Positions 25,091 through 31,433 are shown, counted from the first letter of the stretch. The stretch is DNA of 31,433 nucleotides from an uncultured Oscillospiraceae bacterium (GCA_934655875.1 CAKUHB010000031.1:1-31433), one strand, 5' to 3'. The notes: generated from the sequence alone by a model not told the origin. Made by a program: numbers and translations.

Positions 25091-25117
25091 TTAGCACTCT
25101 CAATGCGTGAGTGCTAA
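25091..25117. promoter_or_regulatory. CIRCE operator (HrcA binding site)
   Basis: A perfect inverted repeat TTAGCACTC-N9-GAGTGCTAA lies between the clpB promoter and its start codon. This is the class I heat-shock operator; HrcA bound here represses clpB at normal temperature. Confidence 0.97.
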
Positions 25118-25131
25118 CTTATTTTGGCTTC

Positions 25132-25160
25132 ATCATAGACCTGTCTGCGGAATTTGTCAA
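25132..25160 (-). promoter_or_regulatory. Promoter for clpB
   Basis: On the minus strand a perfect TTGACA, a 17-bp spacer and TATGAT lie directly upstream of CIRCE, placing the operator in the early transcribed region. Confidence 0.9.
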
Positions 25161-25230
25161 GAGGGGAAGGACAGGGAAATTGTGATATTTTTGTAAACGT
25201 TTGATCGAGAAAATGACACCCATTTCATAC

Positions 25231-25264
25231 TTATTTAATAACTGTCCCCTAAGTTATTTAATAA
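25231..25264. repeat. Direct repeat TTATTTAATAA in the clpB-folC gap
   Basis: TTATTTAATAA occurs at 25231-25241 and again at 25254-25264, 23 bp apart (about two helix turns). A TATGATAAT -10-like box follows at 25275. It is the only notable signal in the AT-rich 25161-25334 stretch, which has no supported gene. Confidence 0.45.
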
Positions 25265-25334
25265 AGCCCTGCTATGATAATCATGCAAGAAGCGATATGC
25301 ACTTTTTCATTTTCCCCTCATATTGATAAAGAAT

Positions 25335-25376
25335 ACCCCGCAGACAAGCCGGTCACTTGTTTGCGGGGTTTCTTTA
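25335..25376 (+). terminator. Orphan plus-strand terminator in the clpB-folC gap
   Basis: A 14-bp stem (25335-25348 with 25356-25369; arm ACCCCGCAGACAAG, one G-T pair) is followed by TTTCTTTATTT on the plus strand. No plus-strand gene precedes it, so it may end a small RNA of about 90 nt starting near 25285. Confidence 0.6.
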
Positions 25377-25381
25377 TTTGC

Positions 25382-25421
25382 AAAAAAGCTGCGGCCCTGA
25401 CGCGATGCGTCAGGGCCGCAA
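25382..25421 (-). terminator. Terminator of the folate operon
   Basis: A 14-bp stem of TGCGGCCCTGACGC and its complement has a GAT loop. On the minus strand it is followed by a six-T run after AGC. It starts 4 bases after the folC stop. Confidence 0.88.
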
Positions 25422-25424
25422 TGG

Positions 25425-26693
25425 TTACAGCTGGGCGAGACCGGCTTCGATCTCGCCGATCATGTAGAGAGAGCCGTAGCACAGGACGACGCCGTCCTTG
25501 CCTGCGTGCTCCACGGCCAGCTTTACGCCGTCCGCGACCTTATCGCAGGCGGTCGTGGGCTTGCCGAACCGGGCGAGATACGCGGCCAGATCGTGTGCGT
25601 TCAGCGCACGCGGGTTGCCCGGCGTGATGGTGATGAACTCCTTTGCATACGGGGCAACGTCCCGGTACATGCAGTTATAGTCCTTATCGGCCAGCACGCC
25701 GGTCAGGATGGTCAGCGGACGGTCTGCCAGATAATCCTGAATGTTCTTGACGAGCGCCTGAATGCACTGCGGGTTGTGGCCGCCGTCGATGATGAACAGC
25801 GGATCGGAGCGCCGCACGTCGAACCGGCCGGGCCAGCGGACGGTGGCCAGGCCCTCGCGGATCTGCTCGTCGGTCAGCTTCCAGCCGCGCTGCTGCATGA
25901 CGGTCGCCGCGGTCAGGGCGACAGCCGCGTTGTGCAGCTGATGGTCGCCCAGCAGCGGCAGCTTCAGACGCTTGAAGCGCTCCCAGTCGAAGACCTGACC
26001 GGTCAGATCGTGGGAAAGAAGGTGGATGTCGGCAAAGTCCGCCTTGTGGAGCCTTGCGCCGACTTCTTTGCAGCGGCTCTCGATGACGGCTTCGACGGAC
26101 GGCTTTTCGCGGTAGATGACAGCGTCGCAGCCGGATTTGATGATGCCGGACTTCGTCGCGGCGATCTTTTCCAGCGTATCGCCGAGCACCTCGGTATGGT
26201 CGAGACCAATGTTGCAGATGACGGCGACCTCCGGCGGCAGAATGACGTTCGTCGCGTCAAACTCGCCGCCCATGCCGACCTCGCACACAACAAGGTCGCA
26301 GCCCTGCTGGGCAAAGTATTCAAAGCCCAGCGCCGTGACCATTTCAAACTCGGTCGGCTGCTCGAAGACGGAGTCGGCCAGCGGTTTAATGTACTCGGTG
26401 ATCCGGCAGACCTCCTCATCCGGGATCTGGACACCGTCGATCTGGATACGCTCGTTGAAGCGGATGAGATAGGGGCTGGTATAAAGCCCGGTCTTATAGC
26501 CGGCCTTTGTGAACATGTTCGCCAGCATGGCGCAGGTCGAGCCCTTTCCGTTCGTGCCGGTCACGTGGATGAACTTCAGCTTGCGCTCCGGGTGTCCCAT
26601 TTTGTCCAGAAGCGCGCTGATGCGCTCGAGACCCGGGACGCTGCCCTTCCAGCAGACGGAGTGGATATAATACAGTGCTTCATCAAGCGTCAT
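25425..26693 (-). CDS. folC: Folylpolyglutamate synthase / dihydrofolate synthase
   Basis: This 422-aa Mur-ligase-family enzyme adds glutamate residues to folates, keeping them in the cell and fit for use. It carries the ATP loop FIHVTGTNGKGSTCAML at about residues 41-57, TSPYLIRFNERIQIDG, EVGMGGEFDATNVI, IGLDHTEVLGDTLEKIAATKSGI and the C-terminal IIDGGHNPQ and GVLADKD. GEFDATN in place of the common GRxDATN is a local variant. Start 26693 follows AAGGAAG at about 10 bases. It closes an operon of two S-component transporters under a THF riboswitch, so uptake and retention of folate are coupled. Confidence 0.94.
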   Translation of the reverse strand: MTLDEALYYIHSVCWKGSVPGLERISALLDKMGHPERKLKFIHVTGTNGKGSTCAMLANMFTKAGYKTGLYTSPYLIRFNERIQIDGVQIPDEEVCRITEYIKPLADSVFEQPTEFEMVTALGFEYFAQQGCDLVVCEVGMGGEFDATNVILPPEVAVICNIGLDHTEVLGDTLEKIAATKSGIIKSGCDAVIYREKPSVEAVIESRCKEVGARLHKADFADIHLLSHDLTGQVFDWERFKRLKLPLLGDHQLHNAAVALTAATVMQQRGWKLTDEQIREGLATVRWPGRFDVRRSDPLFIIDGGHNPQCIQALVKNIQDYLADRPLTILTGVLADKDYNCMYRDVAPYAKEFITITPGNPRALNAHDLAAYLARFGKPTTACDKVADGVKLAVEHAGKDGVVLCYGSLYMIGEIEAGLAQL

Positions 26694-26731
26694 GATTTCG
26701 GACTTCCTTTTTTATCGATTTATGCAGTGGC

Positions 26732-27322
26732 TCAGGATATGGCGGCGGGCTTCTGCCCGGCGTCGGTCAGATGGAATTTACGCAGCGCCAGCACGACCGG
26801 CAGTGCGATGGTCGCGGTGATGAACGAGGTGAGAAGGCCGTTGGCAAGGCGGACCCAGAACACGCCGAAGATCAGTGCGTAGGAATAGTAGTGGAACAGC
26901 AGGGAATCCACGTAGTAGACGAGCGTATTGGCACAGGAGGTCAGAAGCCCCGCGACAAGACACACGGCGTAATAGACGAACGGCTTCTTGCTTGCGGCGA
27001 TGGCCTCCAGCGACATCTGCTTCCGGAACAGCACCACGCCAAGCCCGATGACAAGCCCGCGGATCGCCGCCGGCAGGAGCCACAGGACTGTGGTGGCGGT
27101 AAAGCCGTATTTCATCATCTGCTCCAGAAATGCACCGAGGAATCCGACGATGCACGCGTCGACCGGCCCATACAGCATGGCGCACACGACGGTCGGCAGG
27201 GAGACAAACGTGATCTTCACGCCGCCGATCTCCACAGAGAACAGCGAGAGCACGAAAAACAGCGAAATGAGAAGCGCGTCAGTGACAATGCGCCGGGTAG
27301 AAAATTTTGTATGCTTCGACAT
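26732..27322 (-). CDS. Second ECF transporter S component in the folate operon
   Basis: This 196-aa membrane protein of six helices resembles FolT-type S components: RRIVTDALLISLFFVLSLFSV, VGFLGAFLEQMMKYG and LLPAAIRGLVIGLG. It binds a vitamin outside and is driven by a shared ECF ATPase/EcfT module not present here. Start 27322 follows a GGGGGG stretch 8 bases upstream. It lies 20 bases behind the first S component and 38 bases ahead of folC. Folate, or a folate precursor such as a pterin or p-aminobenzoate conjugate, is the likely cargo. Confidence 0.85.
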   Translation of the reverse strand: MSKHTKFSTRRIVTDALLISLFFVLSLFSVEIGGVKITFVSLPTVVCAMLYGPVDACIVGFLGAFLEQMMKYGFTATTVLWLLPAAIRGLVIGLGVVLFRKQMSLEAIAASKKPFVYYAVCLVAGLLTSCANTLVYYVDSLLFHYYSYALIFGVFWVRLANGLLTSFITATIALPVVLALRKFHLTDAGQKPAAIS

Positions 27323-27342
27323 GATAAAGCCCCCCGGATCGA

Positions 27343-27978
27343 TCAGTCACAGTCGGACAGTGCCGGACGATCGGCGCTGCCGTCAGATTTTTTTGCAAGC
27401 TTTACCGGCGGCCAGAGCTTTGCGGCGGTGAATACCTTCGATTTATAAAGCAGCCACACCAGCAGCACGTCGATAACGAACGTGACGCCGAACTGTACCG
27501 AGCGCGCGGCGAGCTTCGTGAGGAAGAACGCCGTCTTTGCGTCTCCGCCGTAGACAAAGGCGAGCGAGAAGCTCTGCCAGAGGATGGAGCCGAGCGTGAT
27601 GGCCGGTAGGAATGCGAGGGCGATCGTCCAGACATTCGTCTTTCTGACCAGCAGCGGCTGGAACAGACCCGCGGCAAGACCGTAGAGAATGGGCGGCACG
27701 CAGAACATCGGGTTATAGCCATACCCGGAGAACAGACAGCCGACAAAATCGGCAACAAAGCCGACCAGCGCGCCGGGCAGCGGCCCGAAGAGCATACCGG
27801 CAATGAAGATGGGTACGGCTTCAATGGAGAAGCGGGTCGTCTCGTTCGGCATCGGAATGATAAACCGGGCCAGAACGACGGATACGGCGGCCAGCAGCGC
27901 GCAGGATACGAGCGTGCGGACATTTTGCAGGCCGCGGCGCGGCGCGGCCTGGACAGCGGCAGTGGTGTTTTTGGACAT
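27343..27978 (-). CDS. folT: Folate ECF transporter S component (FolT family)
   Basis: The 211-aa six-helix membrane protein shows the FolT-family pattern: LVSCALLAAVSVVLARFII, RFSIEAVPIFIAGMLFGPLPGA, LVGFVADFVGC and YNPMFCVPPILYGL. It is predicted to import folate with the shared ECF module. Start 27978 follows AGGAGG, which is itself inside a hairpin. The long upstream reading is a shadow of the leader. As the first gene behind a THF riboswitch, its assignment is well supported. The C-terminal tail is charged and extends past the last helix. Confidence 0.9.
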   Translation of the reverse strand: MSKNTTAAVQAAPRRGLQNVRTLVSCALLAAVSVVLARFIIPMPNETTRFSIEAVPIFIAGMLFGPLPGALVGFVADFVGCLFSGYGYNPMFCVPPILYGLAAGLFQPLLVRKTNVWTIALAFLPAITLGSILWQSFSLAFVYGGDAKTAFFLTKLAARSVQFGVTFVIDVLLVWLLYKSKVFTAAKLWPPVKLAKKSDGSADRPALSDCD

Positions 27979-27980
27979 AA

Positions 27981-28011
27981 AAAAGCCTCCTATTTTGTCA
28001 ATGGGAGGAGG
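27981..28011 (-). promoter_or_regulatory. SD-sequestering hairpin/expression platform before folT
   Basis: On the minus strand CCTCCT (28011-28006) can pair with AGGAGG (27991-27986), the folT ribosome-binding site, and a T6 run follows. It can hide the site or act as a terminator, as an output for the upstream riboswitch. Confidence 0.6.
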
Positions 28012-28061
28012 TTCGTACAATATGGACTTTCAAACAAGAAAGAAACTGCAGTACAATTTCA

Positions 28062-28168
28062 GTTTGCTATAGCGGATGCGAAATGGCACCGCGGAAAACC
28101 TTCCTTCGCCCGGCGGCAACCTCCCATCCGACCGGTACTTGACGCGCCATTTCTACTCATGCAACGTT
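28062..28168 (-). ncRNA. Tetrahydrofolate (THF) riboswitch, folT class
   Basis: On the minus strand the conserved blocks of the THF aptamer appear in order: GAGTAGA, GCGCGTCAAGT, GGATGGGA, GCGAAGG, CCGCGGTG and GCATCCGC. A closing stem of GTTGC with GCAAAC encloses them. The three genes behind it are two folate-type S components and folC, the known target class. Binding of reduced folate should lower expression through the hairpin over the folT ribosome-binding site. Exact ends are approximate. Confidence 0.88.
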
Positions 28169-28241
28169 CGGGTACGCATGCTTATGCTGTTAAATTGACA
28201 GGCTCACATCTTCCTGCCCTTACCTTCGCTCCTTTGTGTTC

Positions 28242-28270
28242 ATTGTAGAAGCTTCCAGTGAAAAAAGCAA
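28242..28270 (-). promoter_or_regulatory. Promoter of the folate operon
   Basis: On the minus strand TTGCTT, a 17-bp spacer and TACAAT lie upstream of the riboswitch. About 70 nt of transcribed leader before the aptamer hold no recognised element. Confidence 0.65.
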
Positions 28271-28326
28271 GAGGAAATCAATAAAAAATGATCGATTTTG
28301 GGGAAATATTTACACGCCTGCGCCGC

Positions 28327-28355
28327 GGCCCGCCCTCCGTGACGGAGGACGGGCC
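28327..28355. terminator. Hairpin after the CsoR-family gene
   Basis: Stem GGCCCG-C-CCTCCG with CGGAGG-A-CGGGCC around a TGA loop lies just past the stop codon on the minus strand. There is no T-run, so it may stabilise the 3' end rather than terminate. Confidence 0.45.
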
Positions 28356-28362
28356 GGATCGG

Positions 28363-28749
28363 TCATTTCACGAACTTGTCGATTGCCTGACACAGCGCAT
28401 CGAGTGCCTGCTCGTCGTCATGCTCGACAGCGTCGACGATGCAGTGCTGGATATGATCCTGCAGGATGACCTTGCCGATGTTGTTGATGGCGGAGCGGAC
28501 GGCGGCGATCTGGATGAGAACCTCGCTGCAATCACGGCCGCTCTCGACCATCCGGCGCACGGATTCCAGATGCCCGATGGCGCGGGACAGGCGGTTCAGG
28601 ACGGCCTGCGTGTTCTCATGGACGTGGCCGTGTTCGCCGCCCGGATGGTCGTGGTTGTGGCCCTCGTCGTGCGCGTCGCCGCTATGGTGCAGGTGGGGAA
28701 TATTGTGTTCATGCAGGTATGCATGGTCGTGCGTATGCTCGTGATCCAT
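28363..28749 (-). CDS. CsoR/RcnR-family metal-sensing repressor with a His-rich N-terminal tail
   Basis: This 128-aa protein has a three-helix CsoR-family core at about residues 45-128: AVLNRLSRAIGHLESVRRMVE, CSEVLIQIAAVRSAINNIG and HIQHCIVDAV. The metal-binding set C74/H99/C103 is of the C-H-C kind seen in CsoR and, with extra His ligands, in nickel sensors. The first 44 residues contain 14 His, a tail not found in standard members. Start 28749 follows AAGGAGT. It is divergent from a His-rich protein, CooT and further one-carbon genes, so nickel is the likely signal. Copper cannot be excluded from sequence alone. Confidence 0.88.
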   Translation of the reverse strand: MDHEHTHDHAYLHEHNIPHLHHSGDAHDEGHNHDHPGGEHGHVHENTQAVLNRLSRAIGHLESVRRMVESGRDCSEVLIQIAAVRSAINNIGKVILQDHIQHCIVDAVEHDDEQALDALCQAIDKFVK

Positions 28750-28872
28750 CGTGGAGACTCCTTATATCAGAAAGTGACTATAATGTATCATATCCGGTAT
28801 GGAAATTCCACTTGAAAAGCCGTCAAAGCAGAAAAAGTTTTTGGAAAAACAGACAGGAACGTGCCGCTCCGC

Positions 28873-28901
28873 TTTACAAAAGCACACATTCCAGATATAA
28901 T
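28873..28901 (+). promoter_or_regulatory. Promoter for the His-rich protein/cooT unit
   Basis: TTTACA (28873-28878), a 17-bp spacer and a perfect TATAAT (28896-28901) lie 37 bases before the first start codon, in the divergent gap facing the CsoR-family gene. Confidence 0.85.
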
Positions 28902-28938
28902 GCAGATAAAGAACTCAAAGAAAATTGGAGGATTGACC

Positions 28939-29319
28939 ATGCATCTCGACCATGATCACGACGAAACTGTCCATACCCATACGCACACCCACGCCGACGG
29001 CGTGACACATACGCATACCCACACCCACGAACACGACCACGAGGGTGAGCATACCCATTCCCACGAGGCCTGCGCAGAGCATACACACTGCGGCAGCTGC
29101 GAGGGCTGCGGCCAGCACAGCCCGAAGGAAGAACTGATGGCGTTGATGAAATACATGGTCGGCCACAACACGTCCCACGCCAACGAGCTGGCGAATCTCG
29201 CCAGGCAGCTGCAGGATCTGGGCGAGACGGCTGCCTATGACCAGATCATGCTGGCCGTCAGCGACTTTGAAAAGGGCAACCTGCGCCTGTCCACGGTGCT
29301 CGCGTCCCTTCAGGCATAA
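28939..29319 (+). CDS. His/Cys-rich metal-binding protein, CooJ-like in composition
   Basis: This 126-aa soluble protein falls into two parts. Residues 1-60 hold 19 His in HxHxHxH runs (HTHTHTHADG, HTHTHTHEHDH), plus a cysteine cluster C45, C51, C54, C57. Residues 62-126 are a conserved-looking helical domain (EELMALMKYMVGHNTSHANE, LARQLQDLGETAAYDQIML) that binds no obvious ligand. Start 28939 follows TTGGAGG at 8 bases; the upstream in-frame ATG at 28861 precedes the promoter. It is the first gene of a unit with cooT. Nickel storage or delivery, as for His-rich CooJ, HypB or SlyD tails, is inferred. Confidence 0.8.
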   Translation: MHLDHDHDETVHTHTHTHADGVTHTHTHTHEHDHEGEHTHSHEACAEHTHCGSCEGCGQHSPKEELMALMKYMVGHNTSHANELANLARQLQDLGETAAYDQIMLAVSDFEKGNLRLSTVLASLQA

Positions 29320-29334
29320 AAAGGAGCGAAAACC

Positions 29335-29523
29335 ATGTGCCTTTCCAATGTTTATGAAAACAGCGTAGAGCAGAAAAATCTGATCCTTTCGAACGTGCAG
29401 CGCATCGACTGCAAGGACGGCTTCGTCGTGCTGGTCGATCTGTTTGAGCGCGAGACGCGCGTCGAGGGGCGGCTTCTGACCATCGATCTTGTCGGCAACA
29501 CGGCAATCATCGTCAAGGACTGA
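29335..29523 (+). CDS. cooT: CooT family nickel-binding protein
   Basis: This 62-aa protein matches the CooT pattern: it starts MCLSNVYE with Cys2, the residue that binds nickel at the dimer interface of Rhodospirillum CooT. It continues with VQRIDCKDGFVVLVDLF and VEGRLLTIDLVGNTAIIV. CooT helps mature CO dehydrogenase by supplying nickel. Start 29335 follows AAAAGGAG at 9 bases. It lies 15 bases behind the His-rich gene and 5 before the next ORF, a tight operon. With cooC downstream this makes the nickel assignment strong. Confidence 0.88.
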   Translation: MCLSNVYENSVEQKNLILSNVQRIDCKDGFVVLVDLFERETRVEGRLLTIDLVGNTAIIVKD

Positions 29524-29528
29524 CGCAG

Positions 29529-29756
29529 ATGCAGGAATACGAGGTCGTCCGCGAGGTGCAGAACCTCTGCGGCAACAATCAGATGCGCGACGTCTTTTTT
29601 GAGGAGATCGAGACGGACGATCCGGTTGGCTGGGTCCGGAGTCTCATCAAGGGCAAGACGGTCAATCTGACCGTGGACGAGAAGGGAAACGGCGATCTGA
29701 CCGTGTACGTGGAGTCAGGCGGCGTCGGCCAGAAGATCCTGATGACGAAGATCTGA
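29529..29756 (+). CDS. Unrecognised 75-aa protein in the nickel/one-carbon cluster
   Basis: The product starts MQEYEVVREVQNLCGNNQMR, continues FFEEIETDDPVGWVRSLIKG and ends in a beta-rich GKTVNLTVDEKGNGDLTVYV. One Cys (C14) and several acidic residues are present; no family is recognised. It begins 5 bases after the cooT stop with a weak AAGGA site inside the end of cooT, so it is translated with cooT. The position between cooT and metF suggests a link to CO dehydrogenase maturation or the methyl branch, but that is inference only. Confidence 0.75.
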   Translation: MQEYEVVREVQNLCGNNQMRDVFFEEIETDDPVGWVRSLIKGKTVNLTVDEKGNGDLTVYVESGGVGQKILMTKI

Positions 29757-29860
29757 GGGCTTCCGCCGCCGCATGGCCGCGTTTTTTTGGACGCCTCCGG
29801 CAGCCATGCCTAAAATGGAGAAAGAAATGCTTTTTTTCATATAAACGTATGCGAAAGTAC

Positions 29861-29889
29861 TTGTAATTGCGCGGGAAGTGTGTTACGAT
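29861..29889 (+). promoter_or_regulatory. Promoter for metF
   Basis: TTGTAA (29861-29866), a 17-bp spacer and TACGAT (29884-29889). The leader that follows holds a small GCCCGC-ACGCT-GCGGGC hairpin. The 29757-29860 stretch shows no gene; a T7 run at 29782 follows a poor stem and may be a weak terminator. Confidence 0.65.
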
Positions 29890-29978
29890 AATTTTGTATC
29901 GAATCCATGCCCGCACGCTGCGGGCACGCAGCCACTCAGGCAATTCATTTATCACTATTTATGGATATGGAGGCAATT

Positions 29979-30908
29979 ATGAGCGTAGCAGAAATTTATG
30001 AAAAAAGAGCGACTTTCTCCTTTGAGGTTTTCCCGCCCAAGACTGACGTAGGCATGGAAAAGCTCTGCGGCAAGGACGGCGTGCTGGAAAAGCTCTACAC
30101 GCTGCAGCCCGACTACATCTCCTGTACCTATGGCGCCGGCGGCACCAACGTCGGCAAGAACCTTGAGGTTCTCGACAAGATCAAGAAGGACGGCAAGTGC
30201 GCGCCTGTCACCCACTTCACCTGCATCGGCAACACCAAGGAAGACATCAAGGAAAAGCTGCAGAACTACCTGGATCACGGCATCGACCATATGCTCGCCC
30301 TGCGCGGCGACCTGCCCTTCGGCTGGACCGGCACGAACGGCGATCTGCATTATGCCACCGAGCTTGTCAAGTTCGTCCGCAAGGAGTTCGGCGACAAGTT
30401 CACCATCGCAGTCGCAGGCTCTCCCGAGGGCCACATTCAGTGCCGCTCGATCGAAGCTGACATCGCGTTCCTGAAGCAGAAGCAGGACAACGGCGCCGAC
30501 TTCATCATCTCGCAGCTGTGCTGGGACATGGATCAGTTCAAGTGGTGGCTCGACGCCATCCGCGCCGCCGGCATCTGGATGCCCGTCGACGTGGGCATCA
30601 TGCCGATCCTCGATCAGGCTGCCACCATCAACATGGCCCTCAGCCGCAACGGCTGCGTCATGGACCGCAAGCTCTGCGAGATCATCTCGAAGAACTGGAT
30701 CTTCCCGAACCCGTTCGACAAGGAGCCGTTCGACGCCGACGTCGCCGGCAAGAAGGAGAGCTTCAAGAAGGCCGGTATCGAATACACCATCAACCAGATC
30801 GACGAATACCGCGCCTGCGGTGTTGACGGCATCCATCTGTACGCGCTCAACAAGTACGATGACGTCGCCTACATCGCCAAGGAATCCGGCCTGATCGATC
30901 TGATCTGA
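29979..30908 (+). CDS. metF: Methylenetetrahydrofolate reductase
   Basis: This 309-aa TIM-barrel flavoprotein reduces 5,10-methylene-THF to 5-methyl-THF, giving methyl groups for methionine and, in acetogens, for the methyl branch of the Wood-Ljungdahl pathway. Landmarks: FSFEVFPPKTDVG (catalytic Glu), DYISCTYGAGG, THFTCIGNT, LALRGDLP (FAD binding), GSPEGH and PVDVGIMPI, and DGIHLYALN near the end. Length is typical. Start 29979 follows GGAGG at 5 bases; upstream in-frame ATGs are in the leader. It precedes cooC on the same strand, a common arrangement in acetogens. Confidence 0.94.
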   Translation: MSVAEIYEKRATFSFEVFPPKTDVGMEKLCGKDGVLEKLYTLQPDYISCTYGAGGTNVGKNLEVLDKIKKDGKCAPVTHFTCIGNTKEDIKEKLQNYLDHGIDHMLALRGDLPFGWTGTNGDLHYATELVKFVRKEFGDKFTIAVAGSPEGHIQCRSIEADIAFLKQKQDNGADFIISQLCWDMDQFKWWLDAIRAAGIWMPVDVGIMPILDQAATINMALSRNGCVMDRKLCEIISKNWIFPNPFDKEPFDADVAGKKESFKKAGIEYTINQIDEYRACGVDGIHLYALNKYDDVAYIAKESGLIDLI

Positions 30909-30923
30909 CATCATAATCCCACA

Positions 30924-30946
30924 GCAGGCGGGCTTTGCCCGCCTGC
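30924..30946 (+). other. Intergenic hairpin between metF and cooC
   Basis: A 10-bp perfect stem GCAGGCGGGC/GCCCGCCTGC has a TTT loop and no T-run. Read-through to cooC, 67 bases after the metF stop, is therefore likely; the hairpin could set relative message levels. Confidence 0.6.
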
Positions 30947-30975
30947 CTGTCGGACTTTCCCGAGGAGCGTTTTTT

Positions 30976-31433
30976 ATGGCGAATACCCACATTATTGCAG
31001 TTGCCGGTAAGGGCGGCGTCGGCAAGACGACGACCTGCGGCATGATCATCGATTATCTGTGCAAGCAGAAAAAGGGCCCTATCCTTGTGGTGGACGCCGA
31101 CGCCAACTCCAACCTCAACGAGGTTCTCGGCGTCGAGGTCGAAACGACGCTGGGCGATATCCGCGAGGAGATGGCGCACGCAGAGCTGACCGGCTCCGTG
31201 CCTGCCAACATGACCAAGGCGGACTATGCCGAGATGAAGTTCAACTCTGCGCTCATCGAAGAGGATGACTACGACATGCTCGTCATGGGCCGCACGCAGG
31301 GCAAGGGCTGCTACTGCTACGTCAACGGCGTACTCAAGACCCAGATCGACAAATACGTCGGCAATTACCGCTACATGGTGGTGGACAACGAGGCTGGTCT
31401 GGAGCATATCAGCCGCGGGCTTCTTCCGCATGT
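30976..31433 (+). CDS. cooC: CooC-type nickel-insertion ATPase, 3'-truncated by window edge
   Basis: The first 152 residues are present. A deviant Walker A GKGGVGKTT at residues 11-19 and VVDADANSNLNEVLG follow the MinD/CooC pattern. The hallmark C112-Y-C114 in GKGCYCYVNG matches the CxC that binds nickel across the CooC dimer, at the same numbering as in Carboxydothermus CooC1. VVDNEAGLEHISRG is the family's signature loop. ATP binding drives nickel transfer to the active-site cluster of CO dehydrogenase. Start 30976 follows GAGGAG at 7 bases. It sits behind metF, so CODH/ACS genes are expected past the right edge. Confidence 0.92.
   Translation, partial: MANTHIIAVAGKGGVGKTTTCGMIIDYLCKQKKGPILVVDADANSNLNEVLGVEVETTLGDIREEMAHAELTGSVPANMTKADYAEMKFNSALIEEDDYDMLVMGRTQGKGCYCYVNGVLKTQIDKYVGNYRYMVVDNEAGLEHISRGLLPH

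Noticed and set aside
28957..29052. CRISPR-like or tandem-repeat array in the CAC/CAT-rich stretch
   Set aside because: The short ACCCACAC-type repeats simply encode His runs within one open frame; there are no spacers.
29955..31049. 364-codon minus-strand ORF opposite metF and cooC
   Set aside because: It spans two real genes and their intergenic gap and shows no family features.

Overview
The window reads as chromosomal DNA of a GC-rich, anaerobic, probably gut-associated Gram-positive of the Clostridia, most likely Oscillospiraceae/Ruminococcaceae. The basis is the gene content: rubrerythrin, pyrophosphate-type phosphofructokinase, ECF-type S components, preQ1-I and THF riboswitches, a CIRCE-controlled clpB, a CooC/CooT/MetF cluster, AGGAGG ribosome-binding sites and near-consensus sigma-A promoters with 17-bp spacers. 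No rRNA, tRNA, CRISPR array or intact transposase was seen.

Layout. 1-2650: end of a YjbQ-family gene, a MntA/HepT (MNT-HEPN) toxin-antitoxin pair, then a scar where a MATE efflux gene and a LysR regulator, both lacking 5' ends, are joined head to head; the LysR remnant also has an internal deletion. 2666-5470: glycerate/gluconate-type uptake (GntP permease) and glycerate 2-kinase, separated by an intergenic repeat that recurs at 13260-13423. 5710-9973: rubrerythrin; an orphan BMP-type purine-nucleoside-binding lipoprotein divergent from guanine deaminase; a preQ1-I riboswitch controlling queT. 10022-13211: two small DNA-binding proteins, a 56-codon ORF missed by length cut-offs, and the glycolytic pair fba and PPi-dependent PFK, transcribed divergently. 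13432-16579: an ASKHA ATPase like the reductive activators of corrinoid proteins but without their Fe-S domain, an unrecognised partner, a cytidylate-kinase-like protein and a helical protein. 16661-22308: small DUF3006-like and Dabb proteins, a possible structured RNA, an XRE regulator with an amidohydrolase, BrnQ divergent from a LysR regulator, and a Lar-like zinc-ribbon protein.

22467-28270: clpB under perfect CIRCE control, then a folate operon on the minus strand (promoter, THF riboswitch, FolT-like S component, second S component, folC). 28363-31433: a nickel/one-carbon module made of a divergent CsoR-family repressor with a His-rich tail, a His/Cys-rich metal-binding protein, CooT, an unrecognised 75-aa protein, metF and a partial cooC that keeps the C112-x-C114 motif. 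This predicts that CO dehydrogenase/acetyl-CoA synthase genes lie just beyond the right edge. Folate supply, MetF and the nickel proteins would together serve one-carbon (Wood-Ljungdahl-type) metabolism. That right-hand module is the best candidate in the window for an incompletely described system.
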